Source: an uncultured Oscillospiraceae bacterium
Lineage (GTDB): Bacteria > Bacillota > Clostridia > Oscillospirales > Oscillospiraceae
DNA: 64,000 nucleotides
Direction of reading: 5' to 3'
NCBI GenBank assembly: GCA_947599925.1
Contig: CANQFT010000006.1
Coordinates: forward strand, 1 to 64,000
Shown piece by piece: positions 42,314-51,175 of this stretch; position 1 is the first letter of the stretch; the number at the start of each line of letters is the position of its first letter. The notes below the pieces were generated by a model that ran no database searches, had not been told where the DNA came from, and saw nothing but the letters and a program-made list of their open reading frames with translations. The translations under genes and the position numbers were made by a program.

Positions 42314-43972
42314 TCAAAGGCCCTGTTTGATGGCGCCCAGCAGGGCGGGCACCACTTGCTTTTTCCGGCTGACCACGCCCTCCAGCACGGCCTGGCCGTG
42401 GCGCACGGGGACGTGGAAGGCCCGCTGGGCAAGCTCCTGGGCGCCGTCGCCCACCATCACCAGGCGAGTGGTGGAGGTGGGGATATAGGTGAACATACAG
42501 AAGATATAGTCCAGCCGCTGTTTGGCCAGGGCCGTGGGCAGATAGGGCGTCAGCGCCGCCATAGCCGCCTCCAGGTTCTTCTCGGTCATAAAGTACCCGT
42601 GGCCCACGCCAAAGCGCGCCGCGGCGCTGGAGAAGATCTTGTAGTCGGTGCGCAGGATCTCCTCCGGCGACTTGCCGGAGACGTCGCCGCCCCGGTCGAA
42701 CATGGCCTGGGCGTACTGCTCCATCTCCACTTGGGCCAGACGGGCCAGACGGTCCGCGTGGCGGCGGTCCACATCGGTGCAGGTGGGGGAGCGGAACATC
42801 AGCGTGTCCGACAAAATGGCCGAGAGCATCAGCCCCGCCGTGGCCCGGTCAGGCTCCACGCCCATCTCGTCGTAGAGCTGGGAGATGATGGTGCAGGTGG
42901 AGCCCACGGGGACGTTGCGGAAGTACACCGGCCCCGCCGTCTCCAGCGCGCCGATGCGGTGGTGGTCCACGACCTCCAGCACCTCCGCCTCCTCCAGCCC
43001 GTCCACGGCCTGGGACTTCTCGTTGTGGTCCACCAGGATCAGCTGCTTCTTGTGCAGATTCAGCAGATTCCGCCGGGAGATCAGGCCCAGACAGCGGTTC
43101 TCCTCATCCACCATGGGGAAGTAGCGGTAGCGCAGTTCCGCGGTCTGCCGCCGCACGGTCTCCACCAGCGTGGTGGGGGTGAAGGTCACAAGGTCCTGGG
43201 TCTTCATGGCGTGGCGGATGGGCGCCGCCTGGACGATCATCTGCCCGGCCACATAGGGGGAGCAGGGCGTGACCAGCATGACGCAGTCCTTCTCCTGGGC
43301 GAGCGCCCGGATGGTGGGGGAGACCCTGGCCCCGCCGCACACCACCACGCACCCGGCCCCGGCGTCTATGGCCGCCAGCTGGGAGTCGGCCCGGTTGGCC
43401 AGGATCACCACGTCGCCCGGTCCGATGGCGGCCTCCATGACCTCTGGCGTGCCCGCGCCCATCACGATGCGGCCCTGGACGGTCCTGCCCGCCGGAGACC
43501 CGGCCACCACCTGTGCCTCCAGCGTCTCGGCGATGTTTTCGTAGCTGGTCTCCGCACGGGCCAGCACCCGCTCGTCCACGCCGTCCATACTGCTGCCGGC
43601 CAGGTCCTTGACGGTCACAAGGCCCATCAGGTGGTCGCCCTCGTCCACCACGCACAGGGTGTCCGTGTTCCGGTCCCGCAGGGTGTGCCAGGCCCGGCGC
43701 AGGCTCATGCCGGGCTCCACGCCCTTTTCGCGGCGGTAGTCCGCGTCCTGCAGCTGGGGGCTGACGTCGGTGCAGAGCATGGGGCTGTCCACGCCGAAAT
43801 ACTCCAGCACGAACTCCGTCTCCCGGTTCACGAGCCCGGCCCGGCAGGGGAGATAGACCCGCTCCGGGTCCAGGATGGACTTGAGCCGGGCGTAGGCGAT
43901 GGCGGCGCAGATGGAGTCGGTGTCCGGGTTTTTGTGTCCCAGCACCAGGATGGGGTGGGCGGCGCTTGGCAT
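42314..43972 (-). CDS. ppaC: Manganese-dependent inorganic pyrophosphatase with CBS and DRTGG domains
   Basis: 552 residues of the DHH family II pyrophosphatases. The N-terminal catalytic part has GHKNPDTDSICAAIAYA. It is interrupted by a CBS pair (about 70-125 and 250-305) and a DRTGG domain (about 145-240), a regulated form that binds AMP/ADP and diadenosine polyphosphates in clostridia. The core resumes with LVDHNEKSQ and VVDHHRIGA (DHH) and ends with the DHHA2 domain (SRKKQVVPALLGAI). ATG 43972 behind AAAGGAG is the start; the 28 extra upstream residues of the frame are not family sequence. Confidence 0.94.
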   Translation of the reverse strand: MPSAAHPILVLGHKNPDTDSICAAIAYARLKSILDPERVYLPCRAGLVNRETEFVLEYFGVDSPMLCTDVSPQLQDADYRREKGVEPGMSLRRAWHTLRDRNTDTLCVVDEGDHLMGLVTVKDLAGSSMDGVDERVLARAETSYENIAETLEAQVVAGSPAGRTVQGRIVMGAGTPEVMEAAIGPGDVVILANRADSQLAAIDAGAGCVVVCGGARVSPTIRALAQEKDCVMLVTPCSPYVAGQMIVQAAPIRHAMKTQDLVTFTPTTLVETVRRQTAELRYRYFPMVDEENRCLGLISRRNLLNLHKKQLILVDHNEKSQAVDGLEEAEVLEVVDHHRIGALETAGPVYFRNVPVGSTCTIISQLYDEMGVEPDRATAGLMLSAILSDTLMFRSPTCTDVDRRHADRLARLAQVEMEQYAQAMFDRGGDVSGKSPEEILRTDYKIFSSAAARFGVGHGYFMTEKNLEAAMAALTPYLPTALAKQRLDYIFCMFTYIPTSTTRLVMVGDGAQELAQRAFHVPVRHGQAVLEGVVSRKKQVVPALLGAIKQGL

Positions 43973-44046
43973 AAGACGGCGCTCCTTTCTGGAGTGCGTA
44001 AGGTTTAGACGGTCTCCGCGGCGGCGAGGTTCCGCCGCACAGGGCC

Positions 44047-44052
44047 ATTCTA
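44047..44052 (-). promoter_or_regulatory. Candidate -10 box for ppaC
   Basis: On the minus strand TAGAAT, about 75 bases upstream of the start. No convincing -35 box is seen at 16-18 bases, so this is tentative. Confidence 0.35.
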
Positions 44053-44141
44053 CCACAGATTGTGCCCAAATGACAGATGAAATTTCAAACCCGCCGGCAT
44101 ATTTTTACCGCCGCGGCGTAGGCTGTGTGGGGTGATGCTGT

Positions 44142-44618
44142 GTGAAGAGGACCAACTGGAGGGTATTTCTGGCGTTTTTGGCGCTGACAGAAGGGGTGGG
44201 TGCCCTGGCGGGCTGGTTGACCAGAGAGGGGGTCCAGGTCTACCAGGCCGCCGCCGTCAAACCGCCGCTGTCGCCGCCGGGCTGGGTGTTCGCCCTGGTC
44301 TGGACGGCGCTCTACGCGCTGATGGCCTTCTCCGCCGCCCGGATCTGGGCCGCGCCGCCGTCCAGGGCCCGGACCCTGGCCCTGGGGCTGTTTTTCGTCC
44401 AGCTGGCGGTCAATTTCTGCTGGCCGCTGTTGTTTTTCGGGCTCATGTGGTTCGCGCCGGCCCTGCTGTGGCTGGTGGCGCTGTGGGGGCTGGCGCTGTG
44501 GATGCTGGCCGCCTTCGAGGCCCTGGACGCTACCGCGGCCTGGGCCCAGGGGCCCTATCTCCTGTGGCTCACCTTCGCGCTCTACCTGAACTTCGCCGCC
44601 TGGTTTTTGAACCGCTGA
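44142..44618 (+). CDS. tspO: TspO/MBR family membrane protein
   Basis: 158 residues with five membrane helices. The signature Pro/Trp residues are present: PPLSPPGWVFALVWTALYALMAFSAARIW, and NFCWPLLFFGLMWFAPALL. TspO proteins bind porphyrins and other hydrophobic ligands and affect stress responses. The start is GTG 44142 with only a weak GGGGTGAT site; a few residues of uncertainty remain. Single gene between ppaC (divergent) and araR (convergent). Confidence 0.92.
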   Translation: MKRTNWRVFLAFLALTEGVGALAGWLTREGVQVYQAAAVKPPLSPPGWVFALVWTALYALMAFSAARIWAAPPSRARTLALGLFFVQLAVNFCWPLLFFGLMWFAPALLWLVALWGLALWMLAAFEALDATAAWAQGPYLLWLTFALYLNFAAWFLNR

Positions 44619-44619
44619 G

Positions 44620-44668
44620 AAAAACATCGTCAAAGGAGCGGCGAGGCCACTTCTTTGACGATGTTTTT
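44620..44668. terminator. Terminator formed by palindromic repeat, copy 2
   Basis: AAAAACATCGTCAAAG plus GAGCGGC pair with GCCACTTC plus TTTGACGATGTTTTT (loop GAG), one mismatch and one G-T pair, flanked by A and T runs. It serves tspO and araR, which converge here. The core is shared with the copies near 38.07, 56.77 and 62.88 kb. Confidence 0.88.
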
Positions 44669-44736
44669 GCGGCCCGCCGCAGCGCACGGCCCGGCCACAA
44701 AGTGGCCGGGTCGCACGTTTCCGGGAACTTTTTTCG

Positions 44737-45804
44737 TCAGCCGCTCTCTTTTTCCACCAGCTGCCAGGGGACGGAGACGGAGCGGCAGGGCTCGCCCCGC
44801 AGCAGGCGGAGCATCTGCTCGGCGGCCAGCACGCCCAGGTTCTGGTTGCCGTGGGACAGAGAGGTGATCCGCACCGGCGCCAGCTCGCTGTAATGGCTGT
44901 TGTCAAAGCTGACCACCGCCATGTCCTCCGGGACCCGGACGCCGCGCTTTTTCAGCTGGGTGACCACGCGGATGGCCACCTCGTCGTTGTAGCACACCAT
45001 GGCCGTGCAGCCCTCCGCACCGCTCAGGAGTTGGTCCAGATAGGGCTCGTGGAGAAAGAGCTCCCGGTCCTCGGTGTTGTACCAAAAGACGCGCCGGTCC
45101 TCCAGAGGCAGGTCCAGGTCCCGCAGGGCCTCCACATAGCCGGAGTAGCGCTGGTGGCCCTGCATATCGTCGCTTTTGAAGACCCCGGCGATGTTTTGGT
45201 GGCCCCGCCGGTGGAGATGCTCCACCAGCATCCTGCCGCCGCTTCGATTGTCCGCCAGGACGGAGGGGACGTCGGCCAGCTCCGGGTAGGCGCCGTTGAT
45301 AAAGACCAGCCGCACCCCGCGGTCGATCAGCTTTTGGTAGAGGTCCAGATTGGGGTTGGGGAGGGCCGTCTTGCTGCCCTCTACCAAGATCCCATCCAGA
45401 GGCTTGACCGTCAAGAGGCTCTGGAGGATCTTCCGCTCGGTGGAGACCAGGTTCTGGGTGGCGTAGAGCAGGGGCGCGCTGCCGTTGGCGGCCAGGACCG
45501 ACTCCACGCCCCGCAGGATGTGGGGGAAAATGTAGTCGCTGATGTAGGTGGTGAGCACCGCGATGACGAACGTGCGGGCCTCCTTCGACTTGGGGCGGAC
45601 CCGCAGATGGGATCCGCTGCCCTGCCGCCGGGTGATCAGCCCCTCCTCCTCCAGCACCGTGAGGGCCCGGCGGACGGTCTGGCGGCTGATGCCGAAGTGG
45701 CGGCAGAGGGCCTGCTCGGTGGGGAGCAGGCCCCTGTCGCGGTAGAGGCCGCTTTCGATCTCTTGCCGCAGGGAATCGGCGATCGCCTGGTATTTGGGCG
45801 TCAT
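44737..45804 (-). CDS. araR: Arabinose-responsive repressor AraR (GntR-type HTH, LacI-type sensor)
   Basis: 355 residues. The GntR-type winged helix is at about 1-70 (YQAIADSLRQEIESGLYRDRGLLPTEQALCRHFGISRQTVRRAL). A LacI/periplasmic-binding effector domain fills about 80-350 (FVIAVLTTYISDYIFPHILRGVE, GILVEGSKTA, DMAVVSFDNS). This chimeric layout is characteristic of Bacillus/Clostridium AraR, which is released from DNA by arabinose. It is divergent from the arabinose operon, and ATTTGTAY half-sites lie in between. ATG 45804 follows AAGGAGGT. The longer open frame upstream is not coding. Confidence 0.92.
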   Translation of the reverse strand: MTPKYQAIADSLRQEIESGLYRDRGLLPTEQALCRHFGISRQTVRRALTVLEEEGLITRRQGSGSHLRVRPKSKEARTFVIAVLTTYISDYIFPHILRGVESVLAANGSAPLLYATQNLVSTERKILQSLLTVKPLDGILVEGSKTALPNPNLDLYQKLIDRGVRLVFINGAYPELADVPSVLADNRSGGRMLVEHLHRRGHQNIAGVFKSDDMQGHQRYSGYVEALRDLDLPLEDRRVFWYNTEDRELFLHEPYLDQLLSGAEGCTAMVCYNDEVAIRVVTQLKKRGVRVPEDMAVVSFDNSHYSELAPVRITSLSHGNQNLGVLAAEQMLRLLRGEPCRSVSVPWQLVEKESG

Positions 45805-45897
45805 AGGGCGGTTGACCTCCTTGGGTGAGAGATGGGGGACCGGGTCCTCCGGCGCCGCGGCGGAACTTGTCACATCGCCGGAGGCGCGGGGCCGCAA

Positions 45898-45913
45898 ATT
45901 TGTACGCATCCTG
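45898..45913. promoter_or_regulatory. AraR-like half-operator in the araR leader
   Basis: ATTTGTACGCATCCTG. The left half equals the known AraR consensus half-site ATTTGTACG; the right half is degenerate. It lies downstream of the araR -10 candidate, where bound AraR could block its own transcription. Confidence 0.5.
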
Positions 45914-46175
45914 CCGCGGGAAATGGCGCGGCGGGACGGGCGGCCAGAGGACCTCACCCTTATTTTATACAAGAAAACGGAGAAGGGAAAGGGGAAATTT
46001 GGCGGTTGGACTGTTAAAATATCGAATCCCATCCCCCTTTCGCGGCTCTCATTGTGCAAAATGACGGGGACTTTTGCCGGGGCGGACGGCGGGCGAGGGA
46101 AAAGAATCGATGAGAAAATATTTTGAAAACAGGCGGGTTTAGCTGTAATTTTTAAGGTTTTCAAAGGGAACAAGA

Positions 46176-46192
46176 ATTTGTATCCGAAAAAT
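46176..46192. promoter_or_regulatory. AraR-like operator 1 of the arabinose operon
   Basis: ATTTGTATCCGAAAAAT: a good left half-site and a partial right half, centred about 75 bases upstream of the operon -35 box. Confidence 0.5.
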
Positions 46193-46209
46193 AGGGGACA
46201 CGGGCGAAA

Positions 46210-46226
46210 ATTTGTATTGTTCATTT
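46210..46226. promoter_or_regulatory. AraR-like operator 2 of the arabinose operon
   Basis: ATTTGTATTGTTCATTT: a left half-site ATTTGTAT with a degenerate right half, spaced 34 bases from operator 1 (about three helical turns). Confidence 0.5.
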
Positions 46227-46242
46227 CCGGGAAAATCAAGAA

Positions 46243-46255
46243 ATTTCATACAAAT
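46243..46255. promoter_or_regulatory. AraR-like operator 3, abutting the -35 box
   Basis: ATTTCATACAAAT carries the complementary half-site ATACAAAT and ends three bases before the -35 hexamer, a position suited to repression. Confidence 0.55.
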
Positions 46256-46257
46256 CG

Positions 46258-46286
46258 TTGACCGGAGAAAGCGCAAATGGTATGAT
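46258..46286 (+). promoter_or_regulatory. Promoter of the arabinose operon
   Basis: TTGACC (46258-46263), 17-bp spacer, TATGAT (46281-46286), 52 bases before the start of the binding-protein gene. Confidence 0.85.
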
Positions 46287-46338
46287 GACCATGGCATAAA
46301 CCCCGGCGAACGACCAACAAAATGGAAAGCGAGGAATT

Positions 46339-47385
46339 ATGATGAAGATGAAAAAGCTCTTGGCCCTGATGCTCTGCCTGGCCCTGGTGGGCTCCCTGGC
46401 CGCCTGCGGCGGCGGCGGCGAGGAAACTCCTGCCACCGACGCCCCCGACACCCCCGCCACCGACGCCCCCACCACCCCCGCTGACGACGCCCCCGCCGCT
46501 GACGGCCTGATCACCGTGGGCGTCATCAACAACGACCCCAACGAGTCCGGCTACCGCACCGCCAACGACGCGGCCATGCGGGCCACCTTCACTGAGGCCA
46601 ACGGCTATAAGGCCACCTTCTACAACAACAACGACGCCGCCCAGCAGATCGCCACCGCCCAGCAGATGATCCAGGACGAGGTGGACTTCCTGCTCCTCTC
46701 CCCCGCCTCCACCACCGGCTGGGACACCGTCCTCCAGGACGCCCAGGCCGCCGGCACCCAGGTCATCCTCTTTGACCGTATGCTGGAAGCCGACGAGAGT
46801 ATGTACGTCGCCGCCGTGGTCTCCGATATGCCCGCCGAGGGCAAGACCGCCGTGGATTGGCTGGAGGCCCAGGGCCTGGATGAGTACAACATCATCCACA
46901 TCCAGGGCCACATGGGCTCCGACGCCCAGCTGGGCCGCACCGGCGCTCTGGACGAGAAGGTAGCGGCCGAGGCCAACTGGAACTACGTCACCCAGCAGAC
47001 CGCCGACTGGGACGAGGCCACCGCCAAGACCATCGTGCAGTCCGTCATCGACTCCGGCAAGGACTTCAACGTGATCTACGCCGAGAATAACGGCATGGCC
47101 CGCGGCGCCGCTGCCGCTCTGGACGCCAACGGCATCACCCACGGCGTGGACGGCGACGTCATCATCATGGGCTTCGACAGCGACAAGTGGGCCTTCGAGG
47201 AGGTCCTGGCCGGCCGCTGGAACTACATGGGCCTGTGCAACCCCCTCCAGGCCGACACGGTGGACGCCATCATCAAGGACCTGGTGGCCGGGAACGAGCC
47301 CGCTGAGAAGATCATCTACACCCCCGAGCAGGGCTTCGACGCCGCCCCGCTCCCCCAGGCCGACGTGGACAAGTACGGGACCTGA
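46339..47385 (+). CDS. Sugar ABC transporter substrate-binding lipoprotein (YtfQ-like, arabinose type)
   Basis: A 348-residue lipoprotein. The lipobox SLAAC gives lipidated Cys23, followed by a Thr/Pro/Asp-rich linker to about residue 55. A periplasmic-binding type 1 domain (ITVGVINNDPNESGYRTANDAAMRATF) then runs to the end. LLLSPASTTGWDTVLQDAQAAGTQVILFDR resembles YtfQ of the galactofuranose system. With araA and araD downstream the ligand is most probably L-arabinose, perhaps its furanose form, or arabinosides. The start follows GAGGAATT; an adjacent second ATG is equally possible. Confidence 0.88.
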   Translation: MMKMKKLLALMLCLALVGSLAACGGGGEETPATDAPDTPATDAPTTPADDAPAADGLITVGVINNDPNESGYRTANDAAMRATFTEANGYKATFYNNNDAAQQIATAQQMIQDEVDFLLLSPASTTGWDTVLQDAQAAGTQVILFDRMLEADESMYVAAVVSDMPAEGKTAVDWLEAQGLDEYNIIHIQGHMGSDAQLGRTGALDEKVAAEANWNYVTQQTADWDEATAKTIVQSVIDSGKDFNVIYAENNGMARGAAAALDANGITHGVDGDVIIMGFDSDKWAFEEVLAGRWNYMGLCNPLQADTVDAIIKDLVAGNEPAEKIIYTPEQGFDAAPLPQADVDKYGT

Positions 47386-47421
47386 TCGGCCTCTTCCACA
47401 GCAACATATTCTGTGACCCGG

Positions 47422-47453
47422 CACGCGGCGCGGCACCCCAGCCGCGCCGCGTG
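47422..47453 (+). promoter_or_regulatory. Strong hairpin between binding-protein and ATPase genes
   Basis: A 13-bp perfect stem CACGCGGCGCGGC/GCCGCGCCGCGTG with a 6-base loop, followed by TTCTATT but not a T-run. Such structures stabilise the upstream message so the binding protein is made in excess over the membrane components. Confidence 0.65.
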
Positions 47454-47487
47454 TTCTATTATCTGAAAGAATGGAGGCGTGTCCCGA

Positions 47488-49002
47488 ATGCAGGAAGGCG
47501 TAGTGTTGGAAATGCGCGGCATCTGCAAATACTTCCCCGGCGTGCGGGCCCTTCAGAACGTGGACTTCGTCCTGCGGGAAGGGGAGATCCACGCCCTGAT
47601 GGGTGAGAACGGCGCGGGGAAGTCTACGCTGATCAAATGTCTGACCGGCGTGTACGCCAAGGACGAGGGCGACATCTACATGGCCGGGCAGGAAAAGGCG
47701 GTGACCATCCGCTCTCCCCAGGACGCCCAGAACGCGGGCATCAGCACCGTGTACCAGGAGATCACCCTCTGCCCCAATCTGACGGTGGCGGAGAACCTCT
47801 ACATCGGCCGCTCCAAGGGCTTTGGGACCAGCTGGAAGCGGATGAACGCCGGGGCCAAAAAGATCCTGACCTCCCTGGGCATCCCCGCCAGCCCCAAGCA
47901 GCAGTTGGGCACCTGCTCCATCGCCGTGCAACAGATGGTGGCCATCGCCCGCGCGGTGGATATGGAGTGCAAGGTCCTCATCCTGGACGAGCCCACCTCC
48001 TCCCTGGACGAACAGGAGGTGGAAAAGCTCTTTGGCCTGATGCGCGATCTGAAGGCCAAGGGAGTGGGCATCATCTTCGTCACCCACTTTCTGGACCAGG
48101 TCTACGAGGTGTGCGACCGCATCACCGTCCTCCGGGACGGCCAGCTGGTGGGGGAGTACGTCATCGAGGACCTGCCCAGGGTCCAGCTGGTCAGCAAGAT
48201 GCTGGGCAAAGAGCTGGACGAGATGGCGGACATCAAGAGCGAGGTGGGCGCCGCCGCCGACGCGTCCGGGGAAGTCGTGCTGGAGGCCCAGGGCCTTTGC
48301 AGCAACGCGGGCATCAAGCCCTTTGACTTCTCGGTCCGCAAGGGAGAGGTCAACGGCTTCACCGGGCTGCTGGGCTCCGGCCGCAGCGAGTGCGTCCGGG
48401 CCATCTTTGGCGCAGACCACGTCACCGGCGGCACGGTGAAGGTGGAGGGCAAGCCCGCCCACATCCGCAAGCCCCTGGACGCCATGAAAAAGGGCATCGG
48501 CTATCTGCCGGAGGACCGGAAGGGCGACGGCATCGTGGGCGAGCTCAGCGTCCGGGAAAACATCATCCTGGCCCTCCAGGTGATGAAGGGCTTCTTCCGC
48601 CCGTTCACCAGGGCCCAGGCGGAGGCCTTTGCCGACGAGTACATCAAGCTACTGGAGATCAAGACCGCCTCGGCGGACACCCCCATCAAGTCCCTCTCCG
48701 GCGGCAACCAGCAGAAGGTCATCCTGGCCCGGTGGCTCCTCACAGACCCCAAGTACCTGATCCTGGACGAGCCCACCCGGGGCATCGACATCGGCACCAA
48801 GATCGAAATCCAAAAGCTGGTTTTGAAGCTGGCCGCCGAGGGCAAGAGCGTCACCTTCATCTCCTCGGAGATCGACGAGATGCTGCGTACCTGCTCCCGG
48901 CTCATCGTCATGCGGGACCGCAAGACGGTGGGCGAGCTCACCGGCGAGGACTTGACCCAGGCCAAGATCATGGCCACTATCGCGGGAGGTGAAGCGCAAT
49001 GA
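47488..49002 (+). CDS. Sugar ABC transporter ATPase (double-domain, YtfR-like)
   Basis: 504 residues with two ABC domains, as in the CUT2 family. The first has Walker A GENGAGKST (about 35-43) and Walker B VLILDEPTSSLDE. The second has the altered P-loop GLLGSGRSE normal for this family, signature LSGGNQQK and YLILDEPTRGIDIG. It energises the two permeases downstream. ATG 47488 is preferred to the GTG nine bases earlier, since GGAGG is then correctly spaced. Its stop overlaps the next start (ATGA). Confidence 0.93.
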   Translation: MQEGVVLEMRGICKYFPGVRALQNVDFVLREGEIHALMGENGAGKSTLIKCLTGVYAKDEGDIYMAGQEKAVTIRSPQDAQNAGISTVYQEITLCPNLTVAENLYIGRSKGFGTSWKRMNAGAKKILTSLGIPASPKQQLGTCSIAVQQMVAIARAVDMECKVLILDEPTSSLDEQEVEKLFGLMRDLKAKGVGIIFVTHFLDQVYEVCDRITVLRDGQLVGEYVIEDLPRVQLVSKMLGKELDEMADIKSEVGAAADASGEVVLEAQGLCSNAGIKPFDFSVRKGEVNGFTGLLGSGRSECVRAIFGADHVTGGTVKVEGKPAHIRKPLDAMKKGIGYLPEDRKGDGIVGELSVRENIILALQVMKGFFRPFTRAQAEAFADEYIKLLEIKTASADTPIKSLSGGNQQKVILARWLLTDPKYLILDEPTRGIDIGTKIEIQKLVLKLAAEGKSVTFISSEIDEMLRTCSRLIVMRDRKTVGELTGEDLTQAKIMATIAGGEAQ

Positions 49003-50111
49003 CAGCCCCTGTCAAGGACCCTGTGAAAAAAGTTGAGAGCGCCAGGGAGAGCTTCTTCAAGCGGCTCACCCGGCAGCAGCTCTTTATTCCCCTGGCGGCG
49101 CTGGTGCTGCTGGTGCTGTTCAACCTGATCGCCGACCCCTCCTTCTTCGCGGTCAGCATCAAGGAAAACAGCCTGGGCAACCCCGTCCTCAGCGGCAACA
49201 TCATCTCTGTGCTGGACAACGCCTCGGAGCTGGTCATCCTCTCCATCGGCATGACCCTGGTCACAGCCTCCTCCGGCGGGCAGGACATCTCGGTGGGCGC
49301 GGCCATGGCCATCGCCGGCAGCGTCATCCTGCGGCTGGTCTGCGGCGGTCAGGTCAACGCCGACACCATGCACATGAACCTCTTCCTGGCGCTGTTCATC
49401 GCCATCGTTGTGAGTATGCTCTTTGGCGCCTTTAACGGCACCTTGGTGGCCTACTTCAAGATCCAGCCCATGGTGGCCACCCTGATCCTGTATACCGCCG
49501 GGCGCTCCATCGCCGCGTGGATCAACAACAACGAACTGCCCATCATGAACGACATCTCCTTCAAGTACGCCGGGACCTTCCTCCCCGGAATCCCCGTCCC
49601 AACCCCCATCTTCGTCACCCTCTTCGTCATCCTCCTGTTCTGGCTGGCGCTGAAGTTCACCAACCTGGGCCTCTACACCCAGTCTGTGGGCATCAACGCC
49701 AGCTCTGCCCGGCTCAACGGTCTGAATCCCCAGTTCATCAAGCTGCTCACCTACATGATCCTGGGCGCTTGCGTGGCGGTGGCCGGCTTTCTGCGGGTGA
49801 GCCGCAGCGGCTCCATCAACTACTCCCGCATCGCCGAGAACATCGAGATGGACGCGATCCTGGCCGTGGCCCTGGGCGGCAACGCCCTGGGCGGAGGCAA
49901 GTTCAACATCTACGGCTCCGTGTTGGGGGCCTACGTGATCCAGTTCCTCACCACCACGCTCTACAAATACGACGTGGCCTCCACCGCGCTGCCCGCTTAC
50001 AAGGCCGTGGTGGTCATCCTGCTGGTGGTGCTCAGCGCTCCGGTGGTGCGGGAAAAGCTGACCCGCGTCAAGGGCCGAACGCCCGCCAAGGCCGCAAAGG
50101 AGGTGTCCTGA
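48999..50111 (+). CDS. Sugar ABC transporter permease 1 (YtfT-like)
   Basis: A 370-residue BPD_transp_2 family permease with about ten membrane helices. TASSGGQDISVGAAMAIAGSVILR and NIEMDAILAVALGGNALGGGKFNIYGSVLGAYVIQ are characteristic of CUT2 permeases. The N-terminal 25 residues are cytoplasmic and basic. Translation is coupled to the ATPase by ATGA. It forms a heterodimeric channel with the following gene, as in the YtfT/YjfF pair. Confidence 0.9.
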   Translation: MTAPVKDPVKKVESARESFFKRLTRQQLFIPLAALVLLVLFNLIADPSFFAVSIKENSLGNPVLSGNIISVLDNASELVILSIGMTLVTASSGGQDISVGAAMAIAGSVILRLVCGGQVNADTMHMNLFLALFIAIVVSMLFGAFNGTLVAYFKIQPMVATLILYTAGRSIAAWINNNELPIMNDISFKYAGTFLPGIPVPTPIFVTLFVILLFWLALKFTNLGLYTQSVGINASSARLNGLNPQFIKLLTYMILGACVAVAGFLRVSRSGSINYSRIAENIEMDAILAVALGGNALGGGKFNIYGSVLGAYVIQFLTTTLYKYDVASTALPAYKAVVVILLVVLSAPVVREKLTRVKGRTPAKAAKEVS

Positions 50112-50112
50112 A

Positions 50113-51162
50113 ATGCCGAAAGGGATCGCAGTTGACAAGCAGGGACGGCTCCGGGAACAGCGGGTCGCCATGAGCGACGCCAACCTGCTCCTGACCATCA
50201 CCATCGTGGTGTTCTTCCTGCTCTACCTCTCCGCCATCCTCTTCCTGGGCGGCGGCTTTACCAAGGGACAGACCTTCCTGAACATTCTGAACAACAACGC
50301 CCCCCTCATCGTCCTGGCCTGCGGCATGAGCGTGGTGATGATCACCGGCGGCATCGACATCAGTGTGGGCGGCGTCACCTGCCTGGTGTGCATGGTCAGC
50401 GCGGTGAATCTGGAGCGGCAGGGCGGCAACATCTTCACCGTCATCCTCATCGGCCTGGGCATCGGCCTGGCCTTTGGCGTGGTGCAGGGGTTCCTGGTGG
50501 CCCATCTGGGCATCCAGCCCTTTATCGTCTCTCTGGCGGGGATGTTCTTCGCCAAGGGCATGACCACCATCGTCAGCAAAGAGCCCATCCGCGTGACCAA
50601 CGAGGCGTTCCTGGCGGTGAAGGAGACCCGCATCACCGTCCCCGGTATGGGGTCGGTCAACAAGCTGGGGCAGTACGTCCCCGCCTATGTGGAGGTGGGG
50701 GTCGTTGTGGCGCTGGCGGTGGTGGTGCTGCTGTTCTGCCTGCTCCGCTGGGGCAAGCTCGGCCGCGGCTTCTACGCCGTGGGCGGCAACAACCAGAGCG
50801 CCAGTATGCTGGGGGTCAACGTGCGCCGCACCAAGTTCCTGGCCCATGTGCTGTGCAGCCTGCTGGCGGGACTGGGCGGCATCCTCTACTTCCTCCACGT
50901 GGGCAGCGGCGACGTGGCCAACGGCGCGGGGGACGAGATGAACGCCATCGCCTCCTCCATCATCGGCGGCACCCTGCTCACCGGCGGCGTGGGCAATGTG
51001 GTGGGCACCTTCTTCGGCGTGATGAGCCTGAACACCATCAAGCGCATCGTCTCCTCCCTGGGCTTTGACGAGGCGTGGTGGTCCAACATCACCGTGGCCG
51101 CCATGCTGTGTTTGTTCCTGGTGATCCAGAGCATCGTCCTGCTGCGGAAGAACAAGAAGTGA
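50113..51162 (+). CDS. Sugar ABC transporter permease 2 (YjfF-like)
   Basis: 349 residues, about nine membrane helices, CUT2 permease family. [26 protein letters not shown] and [36 protein letters not shown] are the conserved loops. One base separates it from permease 1. Two different permeases in one CUT2 system are the mark of the YtfQRT-YjfF group. A GTG/ATG pair further in could also serve as start, but GGAGGTGTCC precedes ATG 50113. Confidence 0.9.
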   Translation: MPKGIAVDKQGRLREQRVAMSDANLLLTITIVVFFLLYLSAILFLGGGFTKGQTFLNILNNNAPLIVLACGMSVVMITGGIDISVGGVTCLVCMVSAVNLERQGGNIFTVILIGLGIGLAFGVVQGFLVAHLGIQPFIVSLAGMFFAKGMTTIVSKEPIRVTNEAFLAVKETRITVPGMGSVNKLGQYVPAYVEVGVVVALAVVVLLFCLLRWGKLGRGFYAVGGNNQSASMLGVNVRRTKFLAHVLCSLLAGLGGILYFLHVGSGDVANGAGDEMNAIASSIIGGTLLTGGVGNVVGTFFGVMSLNTIKRIVSSLGFDEAWWSNITVAAMLCLFLVIQSIVLLRKNKK

Positions 51163-51175
51163 GGAGGGGTGGGGT

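Larger units (their letters stand above)
45805..46338. other. Divergent araR/arabinose operon control region
   Basis: A 534-base gene-free stretch, AT-rich in its right half. It contains the AraR-like sites and the operon promoter listed separately, an inverted repeat TTTGAAAAC/GTTTTCAAA (46122-46130 and 46157-46165), and a possible minus-strand -10 for araR (TATAAAAT, 45970-45963). I see no small ORF with a ribosome binding site. Confidence 0.7.

Noticed and set aside
40490..44008. A 1172-residue plus-strand frame opposite the S41 protease and pyrophosphatase genes
   Set aside because: Shadow of two clear genes; the product is repetitive His/Gly/Val sequence without family features.
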